Source: Terriglobia bacterium (GTDB taxonomy: Bacteria > Acidobacteriota > Terriglobia > Terriglobales > Acidobacteriaceae). Taken from it: DNA of 64,000 bases. The notes beneath the pieces were generated by a model. That model searched no databases. It was not told where the DNA came from and saw only the letters and a program-made list of their open reading frames with translations. The position numbers were made by a program, and so were the translations under genes. Numbering within the stretch: position 1 is the stretch's first letter; each line of letters begins with the position of its first letter. The DNA is taken from contig JAIQFH010000001.1 in the NCBI GenBank assembly GCA_020073385.1, forward strand, positions 248,001-312,000, written 5' to 3'. Positions 43,201 to 50,461 of this stretch are shown here, piece after piece.

Positions 43201-44018
43201 AAAGTTCGTACTGGGATAGAGATTCCCACGCAAATACGGCGGCCTCTTACCGCGACTATCTCGGCCACTTCCCGCAGGGGCAGCACGCCGCGACGGCTGA
43301 GGAAGAACTCGCCTATTTGGACGCCTACAGTCGGAAGGATCCAGCGAGCTTGGATACCTTTGTTTCCAGGTATGGCTCCAGCCGGCATCGCGCCGAAATC
43401 GATGGCCTTCGCGATGAGGCAGCGTGGCAGCGAACTAACCGCGGCGACGAAAACAGTCTTGATGCGTATCTGAAAGCATTTCCGAGGGGAAGCCATTCCT
43501 CAGAGGCAAAGGGGAAGCTTGCCGATCTTCGCGACGAAGTGGCCTGGCAGCGAACAAATCGGAGTGACGAGAAGAGTTTGGATGCATATCTGAACGTGTT
43601 CCCAGAGGGCAAACACGCGAACGAAGCAAAGGGAAAGCTGGCCGAGCTCCATAAGCCGCCCCCGCCTCCTCCTGTTGACGAGCGGCGCGCCGTACTCAGC
43701 GTCATCGCGGAGTACCAGAGGGCATACAACGAGAGAAAGCTTGAGTTGCTGCAAAACGTATGGCCAGGTATGCCGGCACTGTTTGCATCAAATACGGGGA
43801 AGTTCTTCCGGGACGCGCGCTCGATAAAGTTGACGTACAAGATTCTCGATGGACCTAATTTGGATGGAGATGAAGCAACCGTCACTTTTTCGCAGGTCAT
43901 CGATGCCGATACCAAACAAGGAAAAGGTCAATCCACTGCTCGCGTCAGCGCCAAGTTTAGGAAAACGGGCCTGACACAGGGGACTTTCGCAGGATGGCAA
44001 ATCGAATCGCTCAAATGA
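37218..44018 (+). CDS. Giant membrane Ser/Thr protein kinase with coiled-coil stalk and PEGA-like/NTF2-like exterior
   Basis: Predicted 2266-residue protein. Residues 1-275 are a complete Hanks-type kinase: GRGGMG loop, Lys41, HRDIKPAN (133-140), DFG (153-155), then GTPPYMSPE. Residues about 280-1390 are helical, TPR-like arrays rich in Glu, Arg and Leu. About 1400-1720 is a highly charged coiled coil, including 36-residue repeats. A single membrane segment, AIFAGAAVLLVAGAVILWRL, is near 1763-1785. Outside it are two PEGA-like modules (VTSTPDGASVTITAP; ELYVDGKSAGRVGH), four short repeats of the type SLDAYLKAFPRGSHSSEAKG, and a C-terminal NTF2-like domain (EYQRAYNERKLELLQNVWPG). All kinase residues for activity are present. 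Most acidobacterial kinases are below 1000 residues. It is followed after 21 bases by an outer-membrane barrel gene. The trigger and targets are unknown; an envelope-spanning sensor is plausible. Confidence 0.92.
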   Translation: MAASVPSKIGKYDVLGVIGRGGMGIVYKAIDPRLDREVAIKMMTGGFVDDPDLRKRFFREAQSLASLQHPNIVTVYDLGDYEGNPYLVMQYLEGETLDVALANHRNLSFLEKFNIIIHVCNGLAYSHQRFVVHRDIKPANIMLEKDGGTKIFDFGIAHVGDQSVTKTGQMVGTPPYMSPEQINGKTVDARSDLFSVGVVLYQLLTDHLPFQGDSPAGTFLKILYDPIPPLNTYLPSYPQELDAILERALAKDPADRYHSADEFALDVGHLLSQFRQEVVDRQMREVGLLLERSELQKARDLLLQVLRVDPKHLPAAQSLRDVERRIKKEEISGQVRRLRQQADEALSQRQLEAAQALLEQALAIDNTDPDLRQHAESVRAAIVQARKLREALKAAESAHQDGDLDIAKQAIEEAVQIAPNDTQAKALYRVIQREWLERSRQRQIETYLFQARQHISARKFTDALETLKLAEALDPGAPPIHSLMETATAGLEQERRRKEIEVAVREIESALNSDDYRGACQRAEEALKRFPEERTIIKLKALAERQRQIEERRQLVEEQLALARKLLQVNRNDELLASLEATIAKIGPEPRLQSLLGIVTENVQRERLERRKSEALQQARELLRNQQYDSAIRTLESARAELKNEPELDDLLQFVKEEAAAERRRRETEAVAQKARAFVAEQKYDDAIRVLESALQQNTDPDLRIALAETRRAAAEYNEKMETALVSAEKMLQARKFVEAVKLLESHPPTYFRNPSFSKLLESARGQAERMRRVREVVDQSQHVCDNGDYGGAHHVLDEWRQRNGTEPELDAQDVLIEQRRIDAACRTGEKAIGDARDLISRREYQAGLDKLQSVVELVADLPEAMAKEYRSLRQVAATGLVDSRKNQIEESVDRGELTRAGNILRQALVQFPGETNLSELGKVVEGETTRRGASKKKLEQAQAAFDEQQWRSGTELLAEAFTSSNRASAARAKVIDAFVQAAFLAVETDWRAAEHILKRLAELKPDYDPPSLLRLQIREHEREEAVGRYLGHAKALIAMGKLQEALDKVSEGLASHGDDVTLLELRKSVLERIRQEEERTRQERARLEKEAFLRDVSNRVEREPSLERRIAIIEEALARFPQEQQLQQQSSAIRDLVLRVTAISEDARKFEAGGKYDEALAQWNILRTLHPLQPELDSNIARVTRQREEERAKAKAEWVEKIRRELAASDFERTQTLLRDAAQQFPRDQVLVLLEAQLGDAIKAREKAEKYLVEASRAFEKMRWAKGIEALVRALESAPTDAVVKNQSFNSIAKASEAALATDLQTARLLLDRAAVLAPSSPVVSALEQKIKEREREQAIVDRLNRVRRVQQGGDLEGARLEVDLAIKSYPQEQRFLQVKIEIEKQLQQIEERKAQERERKRQEELERERARLRVLELEEERKRQEAARLERLHAEEAERKQAEEEKWGRLRAEQLERERKEAAERERIRAEEAERKRLEEEKQKHLRAEQLERERKEAAERERIRAEEAERKRLEEEKQKHLRAEQLERERKEAAERERIRAEEAERKRLEEEKQKRQRAEQLERERKEAAERERTRAEEAERKRLEKLEQEKALALQREQERQREQERLKALEQERLQAEKRRLEEQRRLQEEELQKQEKLRKEQELAKQQKRERKEQEKARKRGERERKEAAAAEQRKQEQEAKRLREEERRKEALRQKEKKAVPTPVPPHENAELSATRVLSTPEPPAPKASAQAADRVEPESIPQPGLLASVNSGTRKAIFAGAAVLLVAGAVILWRLLLPHAIAIQVTSTPDGASVTITAPNQPKFKRECVTPRCGLDLVPGPYVLEVRHEGFDPSTKTIQVDANGGHSFSATLVATATPSGAGTSTAVKMVDLQVRGLKDGSELYVDGKSAGRVGHKGEIAVQVPAGEHRMKVLAKNEKSIIVVRNFVAGQVVSLGRDEFYPPTALAPEDVDWQKMLESPPTVDSLEKFLQKYPSGTHRAEVGDMLESSYWDRDSHANTAASYRDYLGHFPQGQHAATAEEELAYLDAYSRKDPASLDTFVSRYGSSRHRAEIDGLRDEAAWQRTNRGDENSLDAYLKAFPRGSHSSEAKGKLADLRDEVAWQRTNRSDEKSLDAYLNVFPEGKHANEAKGKLAELHKPPPPPPVDERRAVLSVIAEYQRAYNERKLELLQNVWPGMPALFASNTGKFFRDARSIKLTYKILDGPNLDGDEATVTFSQVIDADTKQGKGQSTARVSAKFRKTGLTQGTFAGWQIESLK
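41577..42008 (+). repeat. 108-bp tandem repeat encoding the coiled-coil segment
   Basis: Four copies of a 108-base unit (starts 41577, 41685, 41793, 41901). The first three are nearly identical at DNA level and the fourth has drifted at its end. Each encodes 36 residues beginning AEQLERERKEAAERER. The unit keeps the heptad pattern roughly in phase, so copy number could change stalk length by recombination. Confidence 0.85.
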
Positions 44019-44039
44019 GCTCATGAGGGAGATTGCTCA

Positions 44040-45566
44040 ATGTCGTCGCTGAAAACGCATCTGGTGATAGGGTTACTTTGCATCTGGGCATTTGCATGTT
44101 GTGCGTATGGTCAGAGCGGTCCTTGTCCAACCTCTCATTCGACTGACACAGGCGCACCAACTCCGCAGCTCTCAGGTGATGTGATCTGCGTCGTGCCGCA
44201 GGTCTACGGAGCCGGCGGGCTGGTTGGCAACAATCATGGTGGGCCCCTGAGTCCGACCGAGACCGGAAGTTTTAGTCATACGGTCCACTTCCAAGACGCA
44301 GCACTGAAAAGTCTCAACCCCATCACCGCAGAAATCGGCACGCAATTGAGTCAGCTCCCGTTTACTTCTCCAGCCTCCGGATTTGTGTTCACCTTTAACC
44401 CCTCGGCCGGAGTGGTAACGCAAACAACCCAATCGTTCGGTCCCATCCTCACCGAGCGTGCGGACACGATCGGCAGACATAAACTTTTCGTCGGCGTCAG
44501 TTATCAGTTTTTTAATTTCGACAAGATCGACTCCACCAATCTTCGACAGTTCGGTGCGGTGTATCAGCACGAAAACGAGACCTGTGTAGAGGCCGGGCCG
44601 CTGGTAATACCATGCCAGTCCGACGGTACACCACTGCCGACCAAGGATTTTCTTTTCACGAGTAACCGGATTGATCTGAAGGTGCACCAGATTACCGCGG
44701 TTGCGACGTTCGGAATTACGAATCGCCTGGACGTGTCGGTGGCCGTCCCAATCCTAGATGTGAGGATGTCCATGTCCTCTGACGTGCAGATTCGCAGCTT
44801 TGAGGGCAGCGATCCGGCGATTTACAATCCCACTTGCCCCGTCTGCGTGCATCAGTTTTCTTCTCCTGCGGCGGTCAGCGGGGAGAACTTATTTCCGGCC
44901 GACGCTACCTACGGTTTTAACCATGCTTCCTTTGCGAGTGCCAAGGCAGCTAACGGCATTGGCGACGTGGTGCTCCGCGGCAAGTTCGAGGCCATCAAGG
45001 GTGAAAAAGCAGGCTTAGCGGTGGGTCTTGACGTACGGCTACCGAGCGGCGATGCATACAATTTTCTTGGTGCCGGAACCTACGGAATCAGGCCGTTCGC
45101 GGCATTTTCGTATAAAGGGCGAGTATCCCCGCATGCCAGCATCGGCTTTCAGAAGAACGGGGATTCCGTCCTCGCTGGCGATATCACAAATAGCACAGCA
45201 ACTGCTCATATGCCCAACGTTCTCACATTTTCTTTCGGGGCGGACGCGGCACTCGCAAAAAGAATATCCGCCACCGTAGACTTTCTCGGACAGACGCTTT
45301 TCACCGTAAATAAAATTAGCCCAACCACTTTTGTTGATTATTGCGAAAAGAGTGGCTGCACTCCTACGATCCCGAAGTGTAACTGCAGCTATCCTGACAT
45401 TGTGTCATCTCAAGCATCACACGTTATTCAGGATAGCGTGGCCGTGGGTGCGAAGATCAATCCAACGCGGAGGCTGCTGATCACAGCGAATGTCCTGTTT
45501 CGTGTGAACGATGCGGGCCTGCACTCCAAACCGGTTCCGTTGATCGGGTTGTCCTACTCTTTCTGA
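44040..45566 (+). CDS. Outer-membrane beta-barrel protein, unknown family
   Basis: Predicted 508-residue exported protein. MSSLKTHLVIGLLCIWAFAC is a signal peptide ending near CAYGQS. The rest has alternating hydrophobic and polar stretches typical of barrel strands, for example HKLFVGVSYQFFNFDKID, ITAVATFGITNRLDVSVAVP, AGLAVGLDVRLPSGDAYNFL and a terminal VPLIGLSYSF ending in Phe. It resembles the broad group of transporter-like outer-membrane proteins near the MetA phenol-degradation family, but I do not recognise a specific family. Cys pairs occur in a CEKSGCTPTIPKCNC loop. It begins 21 bases after the giant kinase stop, suggesting co-expression, and is followed by a strong terminator. It could be the outer partner of the kinase exterior. 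Confidence 0.78.
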   Translation: MSSLKTHLVIGLLCIWAFACCAYGQSGPCPTSHSTDTGAPTPQLSGDVICVVPQVYGAGGLVGNNHGGPLSPTETGSFSHTVHFQDAALKSLNPITAEIGTQLSQLPFTSPASGFVFTFNPSAGVVTQTTQSFGPILTERADTIGRHKLFVGVSYQFFNFDKIDSTNLRQFGAVYQHENETCVEAGPLVIPCQSDGTPLPTKDFLFTSNRIDLKVHQITAVATFGITNRLDVSVAVPILDVRMSMSSDVQIRSFEGSDPAIYNPTCPVCVHQFSSPAAVSGENLFPADATYGFNHASFASAKAANGIGDVVLRGKFEAIKGEKAGLAVGLDVRLPSGDAYNFLGAGTYGIRPFAAFSYKGRVSPHASIGFQKNGDSVLAGDITNSTATAHMPNVLTFSFGADAALAKRISATVDFLGQTLFTVNKISPTTFVDYCEKSGCTPTIPKCNCSYPDIVSSQASHVIQDSVAVGAKINPTRRLLITANVLFRVNDAGLHSKPVPLIGLSYSF

Positions 45567-45596
45567 TTTTCGGAGCAGGAACTGAACGTTGCTTAA

Positions 45597-45640
45597 GCGG
45601 CCTTCCTCGTTGTGGACACGAGGAAGGCCGCACGGTTTTA
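45597..45640 (+). terminator. Rho-independent terminator of the giant kinase/barrel operon
   Basis: Perfect 14-bp stem: GCGGCCTTCCTCGT (45597-45610), a seven-base loop TGTGGAC, and ACGAGGAAGGCCGC (45618-45631), then ACGGTTTTA with a short T run. The remaining gap to 45979 (about 340 bases) holds no gene I can support. Confidence 0.85.
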
Positions 45641-45979
45641 TGAGGCTCCGATAGCCGTCGGCAAGAAAAGGCGCTTAAGCCTACGGAAGAGGATGTGGAC
45701 TGAAGCGTCCCGTGCCTTCGATTTGGTGACCAACTGCCTAGCGGACAGCGAATGCGCGGGCCTATCGCCAGTTGAGACGCTTGCTGGCGTGGATTATGTC
45801 CGGTCGGCCGACGTCCGGTTGGGGTGCGGAATTCGTTTTATGCTTGGGATGACCGCGGCCACAATGATCACACTTGAGCAATATGTGACACGAGTCACAG
45901 CGTTCCTGAACCGTAGCGGATATTGTGTTGCTGAGCTTAATTTTCTCATCCCCTTCGACCGTTCCAAAGGGTGTGTGTC

Positions 45980-48322
45980 ATGGCCGGCAAGGCACGGTCC
46001 GAGCAAGATCTCGAAGTACAATACCGCCAACTCGTAGAACAGGTGCCCGCCATTACTTACGTGGCCGAGCGAGGTGCTCAGGGACGCTGGTACTACGTCA
46101 GCCCTCAGATCACCCCGACCCTCGGTTTTACTCCCGAGGAGTGGGTGTCTGATGTGCAGCTGTGGCGACGGCAGGTTCATCCCGACGATCTGGAGAGAGT
46201 GTTAGCCGAGGAACGAACTCTCTCCGAAGAAGGTGACCGGTATCGTATTGAGTACCGCCTGCGCACTCGCGATGGTAAGGATGTCTGGGTTCGTGATGAA
46301 GCCACCCTTGTCCGCCATCTGGAGAGCGGCAATCTAGTTCTCCGGGGACTGCTCTTGGACGTTACCGAACGCAGGCACGTAGAGGAAGAATTACGCAGAA
46401 GCGAGCAACGGCTACTTGCAACCATCAATGCGGCACCAGTGGTTTTGTTTGCTCTGGACCCAGCGGGCGTATTCACGTTCTCGGCGGGAAGAGCACTCCA
46501 GAGCCTCGGACTGAAGCCTGGAGAGGTCGTGGGCCAGTCGGTTTTCGATCGGTATCGAAATTTCCCGGAAGTCCTCAACCATGTTCGCCGTGCATTGGCG
46601 GGAGAAGAATTCAACGCAATCGATAACCTGCCACAACTGCAACTGATCTACGAAACACGATGGGCCCCCGCGCGGGATAGCGCAGGTAATCCGTTTGGAG
46701 TCATCGGTATCTCCACCGACATCACGGAACGCAGGAAGGCTGAAGACGCGCTCCGGCGAAGCGAGGAGCGCTACCGGGACTTCGTGGAGCAGAGCTCGGA
46801 GGGAATCTACCGTCTCGAGTTCGATCCCCCGATTCCCACGGACTCGCCGGTCGGCGAGCAGGTGACCGTAGGGCTGAAAGACGGTTGCATCGCCGAATGC
46901 AATGACTCTCTAGCCCGTATGTATGGCTTCCAATGCGCTTCGGCGATGATCGGACGGCGCTTCTCCGAATTCGTGTCCATCGAGGATCCGCTGAACCGCA
47001 TGTCCCTCGAGGCGTTTGTCGCCAACGGCTACCGGCTGTCCGACGCGGAGACGCATGAACGGGATGTGAACGGCAACACGCGGATTTTCCGCAACAGCAT
47101 GATAGGGGTGGTGGAAAACGGGATGGGGGTCGGAATCTGGGGCGTGCAGCGCGACATCACCGAGAGCGTGCACCTTCAGGAGCAGTTGCGCAGCCTGCAG
47201 CAGCAGGAAGCGATTGGCCGATTGGCGGGAGGCATTGCGCACGATTTCAACAATCTGATGAGTATCGTTCTCGGGCACACACAGCTTCTTTCTGCCGAGT
47301 CTGGACTGCCTGAACGCGTACAGAATGGTCTCCGACAAATCCGAAGGGCGGGAGAGCGAGCGACGTCGCTGACGCAACAATTGCTGGCGTTCAGCCGAAA
47401 GCAGGTTTTGCAGCCCCGTGTCCTGAATCTGAATGAAATTGTAGTTGATGTACAGAAGATGCTGTCGCGGGTCATTGGCGAAGACATAGAGCTGGTGACC
47501 CGGCTGCATCCCTCGCTGGCGCTGGTCAAAGCTGATCCCGTGCAGATCGAGCAAGTCCTGATGAACCTGGCGGTAAATGCACGTGACGCCATGCCAAACG
47601 GTGGAACGTTGCTCATGGAAACCAGCAACGCACAGGTGGAGGAAATCCCTATGCGCCGGAATCTCGGCACTCCCGCCGGTCTCTGTGCGATGTTGACCGT
47701 CAGCGATACCGGGCATGGTATGGACGCCGAAACCCTGGAGCACATTTTCGAGCCATTCTTCACCACCAAGGGATTAGGTAAGGGTACAGGCATGGGCTTG
47801 GCCACGGTCTACGGCATTGTTACCCAGAGCGGGGGCAATATCCTGGTCTCCAGTACGCTGGGCAAAGGAACTACATTCCAGGTCTATCTGCCAGCCGAGG
47901 TAGCCTTGCCTGAAACTCACGTCGAAGAATCGGTTGAGGAAATCGCGGGTGGCACAGAGACCATACTAGTGGTCGAAGATGAGCCCCATCTGAGAGAGAT
48001 CACACGGATTTTTCTTGAGGACTATGGCTATCGTGTGCTGGAAGCAGTCGATGCCCAGGAGGCACTTCGAATCGCGAAGACTCTCGCCGATCCCATCCAC
48101 CTCACTCTTACTGATGTGATCATGCCGGGGATGAGCGGTCGCCAACTGGCTGAGCAGGTCATCAGTGCGCGCCCGGGGATGAAGGTGATTTACATGACCG
48201 GCTATACGGACGACATGGTGGTTCAGCACAAGGTTTTGGAGCCTGGAGTTGTGCTCCTGCAAAAGCCTTTTGACAAAGTCCAGCTGGCACGGAAGATCCG
48301 GTCGGAACTCGACAGAGCCTAA
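45980..48322 (+). CDS. Hybrid PAS sensor histidine kinase with C-terminal receiver
   Basis: Predicted 780-residue cytoplasmic sensor. The start reads [20 protein letters not shown] with AAAGG upstream; a GTG three codons earlier is an alternative. Three PAS/PAC units are seen ([11 protein letters not shown]...[21 protein letters not shown]...[23 protein letters not shown]...RDITESVH). The dimerisation/phosphoacceptor helix has His421 in [12 protein letters not shown]. The ATPase has [26 protein letters not shown] and [14 protein letters not shown] receiver domain follows ([16 protein letters not shown]), with Asp712 in [11 protein letters not shown]. No membrane segment is seen. The family of NtrB-like HK with fused receiver usually passes the signal to a separate partner through the receiver. 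The next gene, 28 bases away, is a membrane PAS protein. Confidence 0.93.
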   Translation: MAGKARSEQDLEVQYRQLVEQVPAITYVAERGAQGRWYYVSPQITPTLGFTPEEWVSDVQLWRRQVHPDDLERVLAEERTLSEEGDRYRIEYRLRTRDGKDVWVRDEATLVRHLESGNLVLRGLLLDVTERRHVEEELRRSEQRLLATINAAPVVLFALDPAGVFTFSAGRALQSLGLKPGEVVGQSVFDRYRNFPEVLNHVRRALAGEEFNAIDNLPQLQLIYETRWAPARDSAGNPFGVIGISTDITERRKAEDALRRSEERYRDFVEQSSEGIYRLEFDPPIPTDSPVGEQVTVGLKDGCIAECNDSLARMYGFQCASAMIGRRFSEFVSIEDPLNRMSLEAFVANGYRLSDAETHERDVNGNTRIFRNSMIGVVENGMGVGIWGVQRDITESVHLQEQLRSLQQQEAIGRLAGGIAHDFNNLMSIVLGHTQLLSAESGLPERVQNGLRQIRRAGERATSLTQQLLAFSRKQVLQPRVLNLNEIVVDVQKMLSRVIGEDIELVTRLHPSLALVKADPVQIEQVLMNLAVNARDAMPNGGTLLMETSNAQVEEIPMRRNLGTPAGLCAMLTVSDTGHGMDAETLEHIFEPFFTTKGLGKGTGMGLATVYGIVTQSGGNILVSSTLGKGTTFQVYLPAEVALPETHVEESVEEIAGGTETILVVEDEPHLREITRIFLEDYGYRVLEAVDAQEALRIAKTLADPIHLTLTDVIMPGMSGRQLAEQVISARPGMKVIYMTGYTDDMVVQHKVLEPGVVLLQKPFDKVQLARKIRSELDRA

Positions 48323-48350
48323 GCGCCACATCGGGCAACGGAGAGAACTG

Positions 48351-50186
48351 ATGCGCTTGCAGGCCAGAATCTCGCCAACGTCGAAGACTGAAGCCATATT
48401 GAGACGGTTTTCCAGGGTTGCTGCGACCATCAGCATCCTAGTCGGCCTGCTTGTCCTGGTGGCATGGAAACTTGCCATCGTACTAGTTGTAACCGCGGGC
48501 AGTGATCGCAAAGGCATGGCTAGAAGTACGGCCGTGGCGTTGATCCTGAGCGGTGCCTCCCTCCTCGCCCTGTACGATGCGTCTCACAAGCGGTGGATCA
48601 GACGGCTTGGAACTGGCGCGGCTGTGCTGACGATCATGATCGGCGCCGCTACGCTCTTACGCCTGGTTCGAGTTTTAGCTCCGTACCTTGATGAAAATTA
48701 TTTCTTCATCTTCATGCCAACGCCCACGGGGAGCACCTTCTCGTCTGTTCGAATGTCCCCGAATACAGCGGTCTGCCTGATTTTGATCGGTCTTTCCTTG
48801 GTGTTCATGAATGTACAAGTGCACCGTTGGCGTCCTAGCCAATGGTGCGCGCTCTTTTCGGCGGTCATTTCACTCGCTGCGTGCACAGGGTATGCCTATG
48901 ACCTCAGAGCTCTGTATGGAATCGCTGGGTATACGAACATGGCGGTCCATACCGCTGCTACCCTGCTGATTCTCTCCCTCGGTCTTCTATTTGCCCGGCC
49001 TCGCACTGGCATGATGGTTGTCTTCAGCCAGGAAGGGCCAGTCGGAACTCTGGTGCGCCGCCTCTTCCCCGCTGCCATCGCCGCTCCGCTCGTTGCCGGG
49101 TGGCTTCGCCTAAAGGGACAGCAGGCAGGGTGGTATGGCACTGGAGCAGGTGCAGTGATCGATGTGACCCTGGATGTGATTTTCCTATTGCTGTTTCTTT
49201 ATCTGGCGATGGCTTCGCGGGCCGTCGCAGAACGCAGATTTCACGGCCTTCTCGATAGCGCGCCCGAACCGATGGTAATCGTCAACGCCGTGGGGGAGAT
49301 CGTTGCGGTGAACGCGCAGACCCAAAAACTATTTGGGTACTCGAGAGCAGAACTACTTGGCAAACCGGTCGAAATCCTGTCACCGGAACGCTCCCGTGAG
49401 AAACATGTCGTCAACCGCATCCGGTACTCCACCGCTCCCCTCACTCGTCCCATGGGTACGGGACTCGAATTGTATGGGCGCCGCAAAGATGGTTCGGAGT
49501 TTCCCGTCGAGATCAGTCTGGCTCCGATGCGGAGCGACGAAGGAATGCTGATTTCGAGCACCATTCGTGACATCACGGAGCGCAAGCGAGCAGAACAAAC
49601 ATTACGTGAAAGTGAAGAGCGTTTTCGTGTCGCTCTTAAGAGCGCGCCCATCAGCGTATTCAATCAAGACCGGGAACTCCGTTATACCTGGATTAATTCA
49701 CCCGTCATGTCATGGGACGAACAGGGTTACCTGGGCCGCACCGACGCGGAGATTGTAGGAGGAGAAGAAGGGGCCCGCCTGACTGCCATCAAGCGGGGAG
49801 TCCTACAGAAGGGAGTGGGAACCCGAGTGGAGACCGTCGTTACTTTTCAGGGCCAGCCGCACTACTTCGATCTCACCGTCGAACCGCTCCGCAACGCCCG
49901 CGGCGAAGTTGTGGGCATTACCTGTGCTGCCGTTGACATTACCCCGATCAAACAGGGCTCCGCCGAGCGAGAGCGATTAATCCTTGAACTTCAAGAGGCT
50001 CTGGCCCAGGTGAAAATGCTCAAGGGACTCCTCCCGATATGCGCGAACTGCAAGAAAATCCGCAATGAGCGTGGCGAATGGAATCCTGTCGAAAAGTACA
50101 TTCGCGACCACGCCGACGTCGATTTCACCCACGGCATTTGTCCTGAATGCGCGCACAGTCTATATCCCGAGTTCTACAGGAAGTAA
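48351..50186 (+). CDS. Membrane PAS protein with C-terminal Cys-rich motif
   Basis: Predicted 611-residue membrane protein starting MRLQARISPTSKTEAILRRF, with GGAGAG upstream. The N-terminal half has about eight hydrophobic segments (AATISILVGLLVLVAW, AVALILSGASLLALY, LGTGAAVLTIMIGAATLLRL, TAVCLILIGLSLVFM and others). Two PAS/PAC units follow (LDSAPEPMVIVNAVGE...STIRDITERKR; SAPISVFNQDRELRY...AAVDITPIK). It ends in a short coiled coil and the motif LLPICANCKKIRNERGEW, then HGICPECAHSLYPEFY. The two CxxC pairs suggest a metal-binding tail found at the end of many bacterial PAS proteins. No kinase, cyclase or phosphodiesterase domain is present. It lies 28 bases after a hybrid histidine kinase and may feed it. 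Confidence 0.87.
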   Translation: MRLQARISPTSKTEAILRRFSRVAATISILVGLLVLVAWKLAIVLVVTAGSDRKGMARSTAVALILSGASLLALYDASHKRWIRRLGTGAAVLTIMIGAATLLRLVRVLAPYLDENYFFIFMPTPTGSTFSSVRMSPNTAVCLILIGLSLVFMNVQVHRWRPSQWCALFSAVISLAACTGYAYDLRALYGIAGYTNMAVHTAATLLILSLGLLFARPRTGMMVVFSQEGPVGTLVRRLFPAAIAAPLVAGWLRLKGQQAGWYGTGAGAVIDVTLDVIFLLLFLYLAMASRAVAERRFHGLLDSAPEPMVIVNAVGEIVAVNAQTQKLFGYSRAELLGKPVEILSPERSREKHVVNRIRYSTAPLTRPMGTGLELYGRRKDGSEFPVEISLAPMRSDEGMLISSTIRDITERKRAEQTLRESEERFRVALKSAPISVFNQDRELRYTWINSPVMSWDEQGYLGRTDAEIVGGEEGARLTAIKRGVLQKGVGTRVETVVTFQGQPHYFDLTVEPLRNARGEVVGITCAAVDITPIKQGSAERERLILELQEALAQVKMLKGLLPICANCKKIRNERGEWNPVEKYIRDHADVDFTHGICPECAHSLYPEFYRK

Positions 50187-50461
50187 GTAATTAAATCACT
50201 AATGGTCCTTGCGTACCCAGAGGCCGCTTGACTGCCAATGCACGAACGCTTCGGATATTCCTCATAGAGTCCTCCTGTCGGCGGCTCAAACCCCACCGGG
50301 ATCTATTGGAATAAACGGAAGCGGAAGACAGAACACAATGAACCGGAAAATCAATCCGAACAGAGGAGAAGAAACGAAAATTTGGAAAGCCCTAGGTACT
50401 CTCCTGAGGACTGCGTGGGTTCACGAGTAGCCCTGTGTGGTCCGGAGGAGTCGACAATTGG

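Noticed and set aside
45612..46037. 141-residue open frame before the hybrid histidine kinase
   Set aside because: It starts inside a terminator hairpin, has no recognised domain and overlaps the kinase start in another frame.
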